Shown: one piece after another, positions 48,894 through 62,200 of the stretch
Layout: each line of letters begins with the position of its first letter
How positions within the stretch are numbered: position 1 is the stretch's first letter
Assembly: GCA_033026295.1 (NCBI GenBank)
Contig: CM065184.1
Span: 7,319,501-7,383,500 of the forward strand
Source of the DNA: Channa striata
Taxonomy: Eukaryota > Chordata > Actinopteri > Anabantiformes > Channidae
DNA length: 64,000 nt
Direction: 5' to 3'
Notes under the pieces: model-generated
Told to the model about the DNA's origin: nothing
The model's input: the letters and a program-made list of their open reading frames with translations, nothing else
Databases searched by the model: none
Translations under genes and position numbers: made by a program

Positions 48894-51800
48894 CTTTAAA
48901 GTTTAAAGAGACATTTCATTGGTTACAATCTGTAAGGTCAAAGGTTAAATGGTCATACTTAATGTCTGGAGCTATACAACTGCACAAGGTTTTTATATTT
49001 AAAAAGTTTTGTATATTTAAAAAAACAATTGACTAAAACATTATTTGAACAAACTTCACTCATTTTATTTTATTTTAGCCAACAAATTAGGCCTATATTA
49101 ATTGAAAATAACTGAACTAGCACGAAAATGTTTCATCTAGGTTAAAAGAACTATGTTATAAACCAACCCAAATCACAAATTTATCAATTTCCATTGCAAC
49201 ATCTTTACAACAATATTTCCATCCCATTTGCCTTTACCCTCCGTTGCTTCTTTTTAAATGGATTTTATACTAGTTATATACATTTTCAAAAAGAACATTA
49301 AACATTAAATTTATTGTTGAATCAACCTTTTATGGTTTAAAGGATAAAACAATTTAAATATTACAAATGCCCACCCCGTTTAAAAATAGGCTAATTGACA
49401 AGAAATAATAAGCTAATTGCAATACAACATTAACACAGTTTACATCCAGAGCATCTAGGCAGAAGACAATGTCAAAGTAGGTACAGAACATACACCGTAG
49501 GATCATAAATAAATGGCTTTGACAAAAGCTACCAAGGAAATGTCATGAGTTCGACCGAACATTGCATGCTGATGATGTTCGAGTCAACCGAGAAGTAGTT
49601 TTCCAACATTATTAAAAGAACAAGCCAAATAAGTGTCAGGAAAGAGAATGAGCAACTGCAGAAAAACTCTGCTCAAAGATTGGAGGGGTACTTTGGCATT
49701 AATGAGGGCAAACTCTGCATCACCCTTTTGTCAGGGCCAATAACCTCTCCAGAACAGAAGACTTTCAGCAAAGTGGCACTGTCTCCGAGTGCTTTTCCCC
49801 TGGTATTGTCTGCTGAGATTGAATTCAGTCAGCTCTATTCTTCTGGCAGATTGACAATGTTTGTCCCATCAACCATATTAATTCAGTTCTGGCAGATGAA
49901 AGATCCAGTCGCTAACAATGATTTGGGAGAGAATAGCTTCCGAAAGATTGCAGAGACATGACGGAGAGGAGGTAACCTTGTAACAGATGCACGGTTGGTT
50001 TGATGAAAGGTCTTAGAGGTACGGAGACGCATAAAAAGACATTTTTTAATCGCGTCAACTTGATTTGCTGAAGGGGATCAGCTATATAGAAAAGGGTTTA
50101 AAGCTTGTCTATACAGCTCATGGAATTTGGCTGCAGCTGATTGTGCCAGGTCGAAGCACAAAGGCCCGTGAACACTTTTCTCTCAACCCTAACGCATAAA
50201 GACACACTCCGCATTAAAACAAAGCCACATGGGGACACAATATCTGTTATTTTATGTAAATATCCAAACGTTGTTTAGTGAGCGACACCTAAGAAACATT
50301 AACTGAAGCGACACTGTACCTTTACAGCAGGCCATCAGTTGTAATGAATTAATACTGCCGTTGTTCGTAACCTATACTTTATCCTTATTAATAATTATAA
50401 CCTTACCGTAAGTCGGCTTTAATATCTGCACAGACGTCCCCAATCGTCATAAAAAAAAAGCTTGTGAGCTAAAGGCTCATTTCTATGTTTGTAATAGTTT
50501 TTGGACAACAATGGAGCTCAGCGGCACAGAGGAATAAGCTCGATCAGCCTCTGGTTACACAACAGATATTAGGAGGAAGAAGTCACTGTTGATCTCTTTC
50601 ATGTGATTTGTTGCCAATGTGAAAAATCAACAACAACCCCAGACTTACTGTATGTCTTGCAAATTAGTTATGTGGTTAGACAGTAATGTTGTAACTAGGA
50701 ATTAATCAGCTAAATATTTAGTTAATGCATCGGCAAAAAGGATTCTTCCAGGTATGTAAACACACCAGCCTCTAGTGGCTTTCAGCTTACGTAACATCTG
50801 TACACTGTCTGATGTTGAACACGCGCTGTATTTCCCTACTTGAGCTCTGCCACCTATTTCTCACGAGTGCAATGCGTGATAGAAATATTACACACAAACA
50901 AAGGAAGAAACAAGAAGAAACAAGAGCGCCTCGTATTTTAAAATGTGTTAAATTAATAATCTGTTAATTGCTGCTGTCATGGGGCATTTGTGGCTTTCGT
51001 TCATTCCTGTCACTTCCACTGGTCAGTCGCGAAGTGTTAGATGCGTCACCTCTCTGTTTCCTGTTACTACGACGCCTCATCTGAGCAGAGGTCAGCATCC
51101 AACTGGGCTCCGGAGGACGGCGGGAGCTTGTCTGCACTGAGCCGGTTAAATCTGTACTTTAACTGGATCTTTCTCTCTCCATTTTGTCCGTCCTTCCAGA
51201 CTGAAACAGCACTTTTCTTCCTCCTAAACCTGAGCTTTTCCAACGGGCCTCGAGAGTGTGTAAATCTGAAACTGCCTTACTCTTAAAAGCCATTGGAATT
51301 CGATTGGCTTGTTCCTTGATACTGTTCTCTGCTTATTCTGTGAAAAAACTCAAAAATTCTTGTAGTTTGCTCGATATAAACAATGCTTAACCGAACTGGA
51401 AACAGTGTCCTGTGTTTTTGGGGTTTTTTTTTGCTTGTTTTCTGAGGCTGAGTTGGTTGTCAGTGGGAGGTGAATCACACATTTTCTCATTTATATGTCT
51501 TTTTATGGGGATGGAGGTAAATGCAGAAACAACCTGAACTGCCAGGTGTGGAGACATGTTTTTCTGTCTTGAAAATGGTATTTTAGTACATACCCAGACT
51601 AATGCAGTCATAGTCTCAGCTTACAGCTATGGGGGGACAGTGAGGACAAATGAGTTTAGACAAGAGGGCTTATTAAAATATAATGTTTTCTGTTATATTC
51701 ACTACTATAAGTTCCTTATAAACAAGATCTCTTGGTTTCAGCTGCTCCAGTACGTACAAACATGTTCGAGTCTTTTGTAGGTTTCATTTAAGATTTTAGC

Positions 51801-54800
51801 TTGTATATTTTTTTTTTTTACTCGCTGCTGTGAGAAAATGTGACAAAGATGACAACGTGCTGAAGAAGTGGGGAAGTAAACTAACAAAAACGCCACAGAA
51901 GAGCGTTAAGAAGGCAGGTGCTGACACGTACAGTAAACGCACAAACATTTACCCTCACACACAGCGCGCCACTGTGCTCAAATCCTCTAAAACATGCTCC
52001 GTTTTCAAAGAGAGTCACACTTTATCAGTGTGACTCTGCACCCGGTGGCACGCTCAGTCTATCCTTAGACTGAGGTTAATTAAGTGTGGATATAATCAAG
52101 GTCTGATAGCGTATTGATCCCCACTGTGGGACACTGGAGTGTTAAACAATGCTGTCCCCTGGGCTTCCATGCAGCAGCGCAGCCCATTCATCCTGCCCGT
52201 GAGCGGAGCCTGTTACTGCTGCTCGGCGGTGATTTGGTTTGGTATGGGACAGCCTGGCTTATCTCGTCCGCCAGACAGCAGCGATTCGGCTGAGCCGTCC
52301 CCAACCGACCTGCTTTGCCCCTCGCTCACTTGTTTTCTTTTTTGTTAATGAAGTGGTCAGATAAGGTGGGAGCTTTATCTCATTACAAGCCCTAGGACAA
52401 TCGCCACATTAAATGAGCAAATATGCAAATGCTCCCTCTGTTCGTGGAGTCGGGAGACTAAAAAAGGAGGAACCTACACAAATCTCACTATTATTTTGAT
52501 TATTCTGCTCTCTTTCTCCAGCTCCTGCTGGGGCAGCCGTTGCACCGTTTTGAAAGCGTGCTCAGTGATGACTGCTTGCACAATAGGATGAATAGGCTCA
52601 TCGACGGAGCAAAGGAGAAACCACAGCAGGTAGAATGGCGCTTTGATGGATAAAGCTAACCATCCTCCCTTTGTATCCCACAAATCAGACTGCACACTGC
52701 AAGGTGGAAAACCAGGACAGAGGGTGAGACGGACGTGGGGGCCAGGGGTGGACGGATAGAGGTAAAAAAAAAAAGACAGAAAAGGGGGGGAACTAAGAGC
52801 TGGGAGGACTGGAGTTATAGACGGAGAGTGCACCACGCTCTGATAACGGTAAAAGAATAAGGCCAGGGACTTCTCCATTATCTTTGTGTGCAGCGCATGT
52901 TCATTGGCTGCTCCGAAAGGATACTGCACTGTACCCTGTGGGCCTGGCAGCGCCATTGTGATGGTATTACTTCCATGGCCAAGACTCAGGAGAAGGATTT
53001 TTTATTTTTTATTTTTTTTGTTGCTGCCCAGCCTTTTGTGTGCAGTGCAGAATAAAAGTGGGGCGAGGAATAAATGAAAGAGAACTAAACTACAACAAAT
53101 AGAAGGCTAGTTATGTGTCTGCGTGTGTGTTTTGCATTTTAGATTCTAATAATTGTGCTAAAGACTTTTAATGGCCCATAAGTATGCGGTACAAGACTTT
53201 TTAATGAGATTACGAGGGCAGCAATATAGGCCCTAGTGAAGCAATTATTTCCTTGCTTTGAGAACGATCGCTCCCTCCCATATAATCTCCTCCTCTCTGT
53301 CCTTCTCACTCTCCAGCCATCATTTTTATCTTTGCTGTCTACTCTTATTATAATCACTGTTGATCTGTGAGTGGCCTAAGAGTGGCTGAGGGCTGCTATT
53401 ATGAGTGCGTTAGAGGCATACATGGATACTAATCAAACTACAGGCAAGCTGAGAGAATAATGGCTTTGTGTGCTGGGGGTGAGGGGAGGAACAGCGCCGT
53501 AATTGTGATTAGATGTAATTAGTCTGCAACGAGCCTAATAAGGTAGATGGACTTGGTATTGTCACTGCTGCATGATTGGTGGAGATAAGAATGGTCACTT
53601 TCCCCCTGCAGCATTTACAACTCAGTACTTATTAAAAATCAATATAATGTTTTATGACCTTTCTAACATTTACAATGCACTGACTTGAAAAATATTGCAA
53701 ACATGCAGAATGTTAGTCAACCAATATTAAATCTAATATGAAATGTTTTCCATTGCTTCCATTCCATTGCTCCAAATTAAGTAAATGTGTTTTACATGGT
53801 TAATGTCACACTGGGTTGAGTTAACACCGTCACATTTCACCAAGTAACACTTTGTCTGTCAGCGTTGTTCCTTCCCTACGTCTTACAAAATAACCCTGAA
53901 AAATCTGTTTTCAGTAACTTGTAGTTTATGAGCAGCTGTATGTTTAATAGGCATTTTGAGGACTCGGGGTGTTTGTTGTTTGAAGATGGAGATGGTAGCA
54001 TCGAGGCATTTAACCCTGCGGTGAGTTCTGCCATGTCCACGACATGTCAAAAGCCATTAGCCTCGGTTTTCCACCTGAGGCGAGCAGCAAGGATTGAGTC
54101 CCAGTCATGAAACCCCCTTTCATTTGGATGAATGCGCTGGTCATAGCTAAAAAGGTCAGCAAACATTATGCAGAAGGAGACAGACAGGTTGAATTAGTCT
54201 TCTGTTTGTCCTGTTGCCCAATCATTTTATGCATGCACGGCGTAAAACATATGTTTATTAGTTATTCATTTATCTGATTTGCGGCCAGAGCTTTTTCTCT
54301 TGTGGAGATAATCCCTTACAGCTTTTGTCAAAGCCTTTAAGCATTTTAAAAAGTTCAAAAATTCTCAACAACAATCAGAGACATTAAAATTCTTTTTCAG
54401 GGTCATCATACTATGAACACCTTGACATTCTATAGAAATGTATCAGTGTTGCTGAGCTGTTTTCCATTTCCATCAGTAGATTACTTCATATTTCCCCCCA
54501 AAATGTGGCACTGAAGTTCTATTTTCCCCAAACTGAATCTTACCTTTTCTGAGACAAATCATTTTACCACTGTTATCCCTACACTTTATACAAGAAGGCA
54601 CCAGTGCAGATATATGCTGACTGAATGTGTTATATACATTTACAATTACAACTTATGCATTACCCAGGTTAGTAATTAATGAATTCATCTCCTATTGGCG
54701 TGTTAGGAGTTTAAGAAAGTGCCACACAAATATAACAAATAAAGTTACACTTATGGCAAAAATACTGACACATCTCCATTTTATCTATGACTAATTGTGG

Positions 54801-55438
54801 TACAGTATATGCTGAGGAAGTAATTAATGTGACAGCAAACTGTCGTGGTTAAGCAGATGCTGTAATGCAGCAGATCATCAAGTCTTTAATTCTGAGTAAG
54901 CAATGGATTAATTCAGGTATCCGTTTAGCTTGATTGTGCTCTTCCAGGTTTGTCTCCTCTGTCGCCTTAATTCAATCAATCTACTGTATCGGAAGAGGAA
55001 TAAATATTGACCTGGCACACAATTACTTGCCACTATAAAAGTGGTAATTTATAAGTAGTCTATTGATTTGATGCACTGTGAACATACACTGTAGGTGGAT
55101 TACTTATGTATAGGAGTAACTTAATGTCGACATGCAGACGGGGGTGGTTTATCTTTATATAGTTTTTATTTTAGACTATCGGAGCTGTAAGGTGCAGCGT
55201 GTTTAAAGTTATAAGCCTTACATATAAGGAAAACAACTCAACAACACTAGTATTATTATTATTACTATTATTAACAGCTGCATTAAACAGAAACATAAAA
55301 AGCAATTAGAGCACATGCCAAGTCAACATAAACACATCCTAACAGATAAGGCTCTAAAAGTTGGCTTGACAGGATCTTGGTCATTTTCTAGTCTTAAAGC
55401 AGCAGCAGGTGTAAATGAAGAAAGACGGGGTGACTCAC
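48894..55438 (-). other. nrxn1: nrxn1 intron upstream of the SS4 cassette (6.5 kb)
   Basis: Bounded by GTGAGT (55438) and the SS4 acceptor (48894). No coding exon is recognised. A CpG-containing patch lies at about 51030-51200. Two non-repetitive, motif-rich stretches (52375-52445 with an octamer ATGCAAAT; 53490-53600 with several TAATT/ATTAG cores) are enhancer-like. The 160-codon minus frame at 52474-52956 is partly pyrimidine-rich and has no recognisable domain. Confidence 0.9.
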
Positions 55439-55610
55439 CTGTGGGGTAGCGCTCAATGACTGGCAGGTCATCCACCTGCAGAGTGGCATTACCCCCACTC
55501 CTCGTAAACTTCACTATATGGTACTTTCCGTCATTTACAAACTTTGACGTCTCCTCAATGTTAATGTCGTCTGTTCCGACATTAAACACGACGGCAACGT
55601 TTCCTTTTTC
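55439..55610 (-). CDS. nrxn1: nrxn1 exon: central part of LNS6 (172 nt)
   Basis: Acceptor TCCTTTCAG ends at 55611; the exon reads EKGNVAVVFNVGTDDINIEE, then TSKFVNDGKYHIVKFTRSGG, NATLQVDDLPVIERYPTG and the donor GTGAGT at 55438. It is the central strand block of the sixth LNS (laminin G-like) domain, shared by alpha- and beta-neurexin. FNVGTDD and VIERYP are NRXN1-like (NRXN3 has FNIGTVD and VNEHYP). The Val of FNVG corresponds, as I recall, to a main-chain calcium ligand at the neuroligin site. NAT in GGNATLQVD is the conserved N-glycosylation sequon of LNS6. The open frame extends into the intron at both ends (MFFSFQ is intronic). Phase 0 in, phase 1 out. It is the most 5' exon recognised in the window. 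Confidence 0.95.
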
Positions 55611-56923
55611 CTGAAAGGAAAAGAACACAGAAACGAAAATAGGTTTAGTTATAGTTAGACTATAATTTAGAAATGTCTTTTTTTTTTTTTAATAAGGCAT
55701 TATGGGAAAAACACTTTGTGTGGGGGAGGTTGAAAAACGCCGCAGGGTTATTTTTTTCTTTGTGCAGAAATGCTTTATTCTGCATTTTAACATAAAAAAA
55801 GTGTCAAAAGATGAAAATACGTCACATCAAGAGACAGTGACGGCTCTTTGCATAAAAATAAAGAATGGCTGGAATAAACAGAACTAATTTTCAGTCCCAC
55901 TGTGCAACTTACTATGGTGTAACTGCAACAATGACTTCATGGAATAACCATAAGCCAATTGCATAAACTTTGTGGGCAGCATTTTATCTGCGGACCAGAC
56001 TTTTTAGTGAACTGCAGCTTGATGAAAAGAACCATATGGCTGATGCTGTTTGGCCTGGAGCCCATATTAAACATAAAATCCTATTCGCATTTGGAGGGCG
56101 GGTTGAGAGGAGGGCCAGAGCTTGGCACTGACTTCCACAAGATTCTAATCCTACTCTAGTGGGTATCTGTTTAGTTATTATTAAATGACAATTACCAATT
56201 TAAAAGTGATTTAAGCCTAAAAAAAATGCTTGTTTACTCCATACAAACATGATAAAAAAGAAAACATTGGCTTTTTCCCCATGTGGTGCAGTCAGATGGT
56301 GTTTACATCTGTCACCCCCCCTTGAGCAACATGTATAGCAGCACATGCTTTCCTTAAGGGACCTCCCTTACCGCTATTTGTCCCTGTGTATAATAAGATA
56401 ATTTTATTCCAATGTAAATTTATGAACATGTATTTAACTTAATTTATTAATACATTTATGGAATTTCTGTTTATTTCCCCATTCATTAGACTGTTGAGGA
56501 GATGCCACTGAATCTCTGCAGGTTCTGTGAGACTGAATCAGTCAATGCCGTCGTTATCACACAGAGAAATAAGTTCAGAAACAACGTCTCAGAGGAAGTT
56601 TGAGCCGAGCTCAGGTTGCAGATACTCAGACCACGTCTGATGGGAATCTACTTTAATAAGCTAGATTTTACAGAAGACGATCGAAGTCCCTGAGTCCTGC
56701 TGCTTAATCCCGCTAAGACGAGCGCGCACGTTGATGCAGCCTCTGTCTTTACTTATGAGCTGCAGTAAAAGGAGCATCTGGTTGGAGGCTCATCCTACTG
56801 TAGCGCAGCACTCTGCATGTCATTATCCAGTCAGCACAGCCAATACTACACTGCATTTCCATCTTTCTCTCGCTTTCTCTAACTCTCCCATATGCATCTT
56901 TTTTAAGCCTTCAACTTTGCGTG

Positions 56924-56965
56924 CACACACACACACACACACACACTCACGCACACACACACACG
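56924..56965. repeat. Imperfect (AC)n microsatellite
   Basis: An AC run with TC and GC interruptions. On the nrxn1 pre-mRNA strand it is a UG-rich tract about 1.3 kb upstream of the 172-nt exon. Confidence 0.95.
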
Positions 56966-58218
56966 CAGCCCAGTTCCCTTAAAGTGCAGACTGAGTCGAG
57001 CATGTCTCAAGAGCCAGAAGCTATTGAGCAATTAAAACCATTTGTAATGTGTCCCACCACATTACCAAAACTAGGACAATTGTATGCTTTGTAACATAAT
57101 TTCAACAGATTATATAATCTTATGCATTAAAGCTACAGAACTGACGCAACTCAGTCAGTCCTTGTAGGCATGAACGCCAATGAACAACAGCTAAAAAAGC
57201 TGCCGCAGCCTGTGTCAGGCTTTCGGTGCTGAATGGATGAGAGGATGATCTGTACTGTAGATGCTGCTGTTGTGGTAAAACCTTGTCTTAGTTGTAAGCT
57301 GTGTCATTCTGAGCGACTTCCCCCTCCCGAAAGCCTTCAGCAAGAGTCACACAGACGGCAGCTTCCCAGCAGGACGACATGCAGCAAGAGGCAACGCGAG
57401 CGTCTGCCGACCTAACACCTCACACTAAGACTGGTTTTCGCATAATTTTAAATATTTAAAGCACTTCAATATAAAGTAAACTCTAACACAAGACTGGCGT
57501 TTGTTAATCCAAAAGCGAACTTTCTTTCAAGGACTACCACACACTGAACACATTAATTGAACTTTTTAGTACCACTGCTCTTGGAAGAAAAAAGAAACAG
57601 AAAAAAAGAGGTTGAGTGGAGGGACCAACCCAATTAAAATCCTGCTTTTAATAGCCTCCTTCAATTGACTTTTAATGTTCCCCATGGTCTCGTTAATAAA
57701 TTTACAGCATTTAGTCACAAACTGCCAACTTGAATTTTCCATAGCATAAAAAAAACCTACTTCACAGTCGTGTGACGGGATAAAGAGACAGATGAATGGG
57801 GGTAATGGACAAAAGGACAAAAAAAAAAAAAACAAGCCATCGTAAGCGTCAGGAGTCAGATGTCAGAAGAAAGATAAGAACTGATTCTTAAATCTGAGAA
57901 ATTACAACATTCTCCTTCCGACATGTTTCCCTTTAAATTAAAGTGATTAACTTTATTGCCTCTGCCTCATGAGATATAGCTGGCATTTGTTTAAAACGCT
58001 AATTTTACTTCTTCTAAATAATAATCCAACACATTTGAGCATTTCCTGGAATCTGATCGACTTGGACAAGTAGTTCCTCAGTCTCGGCCTAATCCAGGAA
58101 ATCTAATAGGGTGCAGGCTCATGTCAGGGAGTGATTGATAGCTGCTTACATAAACCCGGCCATTCACACTCTGCACAATTTTAGGGCTGCTCACTTGATA
58201 AGTGTTACTCCCCACTGG

Positions 58219-58235
58219 CCCCCCCCCCCCGGGGG
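58219..58235. repeat. C12-G5 homopolymer junction
   Basis: Twelve C directly followed by five G: a homopolymer run that can fold back on itself and is prone to length error in sequencing. Confidence 0.9.
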
Positions 58236-59171
58236 AACGTACTGTACAGGGCACACATACCACATGCAAAGAACTCAGCCTTGCCTGACACTCTTCACGC
58301 TCGCCTTGATTAATTGCTCATCAAGCTGCAATATAGTTTAATTAACTGATGAAGTTGATCCACCATTCCCCACAAACCTGCTCTTTTTTTTTTTTAATGC
58401 TGCTCATCCTCGCAGCTGCAGGGTGGAGTAGCTGCAGCAATGCTCAGGGTGTCAGTTTCTTGTTAAATCTCCCCATGTGCACTCATTATACAGCCGTAGA
58501 GATACTTGTTTTACTAGCTATAAAGCTGAAAAATAGCCTCCGTAGACCAAGTGTTTTTTTTTATTAAATTATAAGCAGCACTTGGTAGCATAATTTCTTT
58601 TCTTGCCAGCATGTCAACAAAACTATATCTGAACAGTTATGAGTTAAGTCTTTTAATGGATTTCCCTTAACAGTTAAGGTTGTGGTTAAATGTCCTCAAA
58701 TCTCTAGGGAGCATCGTTCCCATAAATAATGAATCAATTATTAAATAAATTATACTTATTTACAGTTTTTATGTTTTTGTTAAAAAACAATAAGGTCTGT
58801 TGTTAAAAGTCTGAAAGAGGGTTAAACAAACGGCGTGGCGATGAGTCACGCATTTGGAACGGTTTACTGGAGCGAGCTTATTACCTTAGATTACAAAAGG
58901 ACAATACAAACGGGAAGTGAGAAGTAGTAGTTGAGATGGTGTTGGCCTTTCTCTCCAACCTCTGCAAGAAATGAACAGCATGGTGTAGCCTGTCCTAATG
59001 TTTTGGTTGTTTGTGAGTCATTCATGTTGACAACCATTGTGCACCCGTCGCATTTCATGTCTCGCCAGTCCGATGCCACGGGACTGCAACACATCTGCCG
59101 CCAGTGCACATGACTGTGAGGGGCTTCGTTGGTAGGTGGAACAACACCTCCGTCATCCGTTCAGTATCATA

Positions 59172-59219
59172 TGTGTGTGTGTGTGTGTGTTGGTGTGCGT
59201 CTGAAGTGTGTGTGTGCAT
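59172..59219. repeat. Imperfect (TG)n microsatellite
   Basis: A perfect TG run at 59172-59190 followed by interrupted TG-rich sequence to 59219. Confidence 0.93.
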
Positions 59220-62200
59220 GTTCATATTGAGAGGATATTGCTCTCTTGCTGTAGAAGCTAAATGTCTTAATGTAGCTAGGGCAAAGCTGACTGTACAGCT
59301 CACCTTATCTTTTAATTACCTCTGACAGTCTTCTGCCTCTCCCCTTTTTTTAGCAAAGCTTGGTAATGAAATTACAGACGTAATGGAATAATTAGAAGAG
59401 AGAAAATGGATTTTTTTTCCCTACCACAATGTGTTGAATATATCGTTTGTTATGAGGTAATTTCTGTACACCCTCGCAATTATGGGTAAACAAATATATA
59501 CATGGCATGAAAATGTATATATGCAATCATTTACACATTTAGAGTGCAGTCAATTTATGACAAACCTGGGGGCATTATAAAAGCACAAATATGGGGCTGC
59601 AGAAAATGAATTTTCAGCCTCATAGAAGCAGCATATGATACATTAACTCCCTAATATCCAAAACGATTTAATGATGTTATGGACTGTGACAAACCTACAG
59701 TATATTGTCTCTGTGGGTTTGAAACCAGCGATGCCTGTGTATTCAATTTCATTTCATTTTACTTGTAAAAGTAGTTCAAACTTCATTTATGACGATACAA
59801 ATTCAAATCATACATACTATACATAGGTCAACTTGATAGTACTTACACATACTCTGCCAATGAGACTTTTAATAACGCAGCAGTGGGGTTTTCTCGATCT
59901 GATCCATTGGACGTCTATCTACAGTCGTCACCTTGTCACTGTCTGATTCATCAGACGGCTTTTTGTGCACACAGTTAAGCATCAAGCTCTAAAACAAGGA
60001 CACTAACGTCAGTTGTGAAGTGTCCAAGCGTGTGAAGGATCCTGTATTATTTTTTAACACATTTACCATCAATTATCTGTGAAATGGTGGCCAGGATTTA
60101 ATTGATTACATCGAGAGATTCTCCTCGTCAACACAAATCAGGATATTCATTTTCCATCCTCTTTACTCTCAATTATCACTGGGTCACAGTGCTCGTTTTG
60201 GTTGATCTCGGTTAACTCATGTCAAAATCAAATTCACACTGAAAAGCTGTAATTACCATCAACTCAGCTGGATATTATTTGGAGATAAAGATAAAACACT
60301 GACTGAATCTTCTATTGACACACTTACTTCTGCGTGTTTAACGCTGATGATCCTGCTATAAATATAGTGGTAGGAGGTTTGTAAAAAATAATTTACTAAT
60401 TATTTGAAACACTTTCTATAAGATGGACGGTTCAAAATCAATCTCTAGTCTGTGCGAATGTTAATCAACTTTTAAAATGCGATACAAACATGAAACCAAG
60501 TTGTCTGACAAAGGTTTCCTTCGCCTTACATTTCACTATCACACTGAAGCATTTCCACTGTGTTGAGGTATAAGTGGGTTTGCTGGGAGCTGGGCTTATT
60601 TCAAAATCAAGTCCGCCGGCTAAAGTGCCTAATTATCTGTGAAGTTGGTCTGAAATTGTTTCCATTGCTAGGAGACTCTATCAAGTGCCTTTCTGTAGGA
60701 GCGCTTCATCAAACACCTCGAGTTAATAAATCATCAAGCCAGCCGAAGTTGTTTGAAGAAGGGCGCTAAGAGAATAACAGGAGACATACAGCTATTTTAC
60801 CATTACCAGAGATTTAATATGAGAGCACTCATTTATGCTTATGCATGAAGCGGTGGCACCTTCTTTGTGAGATGCAGCAAAAAAAAAAAAACATACACAT
60901 GTGCTAAGTGTTTTTACACAAGAGCGATTATCACAATAAAACGCTGTTTTCTCCTCATTACTGCTCCAAGAACGTTCCCTCAGAAACGAGGCGCGAGTCT
61001 GTAATGGGAGTCGGCCAGTGGCACTTTTCCAAAGGTACTGCTTGTCTTTCCCTGAAATGACATTTGCTGTCTGTCTATACGCTTTCTCTCGCTCCATCTT
61101 TGGCCCGTCTGTGACACATTCCATCAAGGGAGGTCAAATGATATCTGAAATTTCGTTCTCTCTGACTCAAAGAAATCAATTCGGGTTTCAGGTGATTCTC
61201 CTGTCTGTTCACTTGTGACAGCTGGCATGCAGTGGGGGTGAGTCGACCTTCATCGCTGTCCTCTCCCTGCGAGGACTTCCTGCGTCCCCCTGAGCGCACT
61301 CACAGTCCAGCTCACTTCGTCTGTACGGTTTATACTGCACAGCTTTTGGCTAAGTAAGATCAAATAGAAACACACAAGTGTGCGTTTGGGGAAAACGGAG
61401 CATTTACCTTAGTAAGAAAAAAAAAAATCACAAGCTCAGGAAGTGTTGTAGACATATGCCTGAAGGCTGGGAAACATATGCTACGACTGACCCCTCGTGC
61501 TCAGTACGATACTTTCAGACACTCACCGGTGATGGATTCACGTTGTGACAAACACTTTATTATTAAGAGGGTATCGGGCTGGCGTTCGGCAGTTTCCAAA
61601 TCACATGCACGACTTGTACAAGTTTTATTCACCTTTAGAAGAAGGAGTTATCATTTTAAAGGCTTTCACTGAGCCAACTTTCTTGTAATGATATGATTGT
61701 TTCTCATAAATATGCAATCTCTTCTTGTTCTACTGAGATCTGTTCCACTATGATTTCGCGCCGTATGAGCTCTTCTTGTAATTATGTGACAGGTTTCCTA
61801 ATCTTGTAAAAGGTGTCACACACATTTCACCTCAGTAACGCAGAATTGCAAATTTACCACAGTTCATCTAAATTATGTCACATTTCCATACTCACTGCAT
61901 TGTGTTTTCAATTTAGAACTCTGCAATTATTTACAGTGTGTGACTGATATAAAATGAATTTATAATAAAGGACATGCATCATCTAAACTGCCAAAAAAGA
62001 TTAATCTCTGAACTTGATGTCGTAAATTTGCGAATATGAGCATGGTATCTGATGAAAAGGTAAAACCAATGAGTTTTTTCTTGGAGAAAAGACATTAATT
62101 TTCACTAAAAGTGTCATCAAATATTTAAAGTTACAAAATGTTATTTTTTTCTGAGCTCCTCATTTACCTCAAAATTCCATTACCACAATTAACATAATTT

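Noticed and set aside
52474..52956. 160-codon open frame on the minus strand
   Set aside because: Runs through A/G-rich plus-strand sequence that gives a Phe/Ser/Pro-rich translation; no domain seen. It overlaps intronic DNA and is most likely chance.
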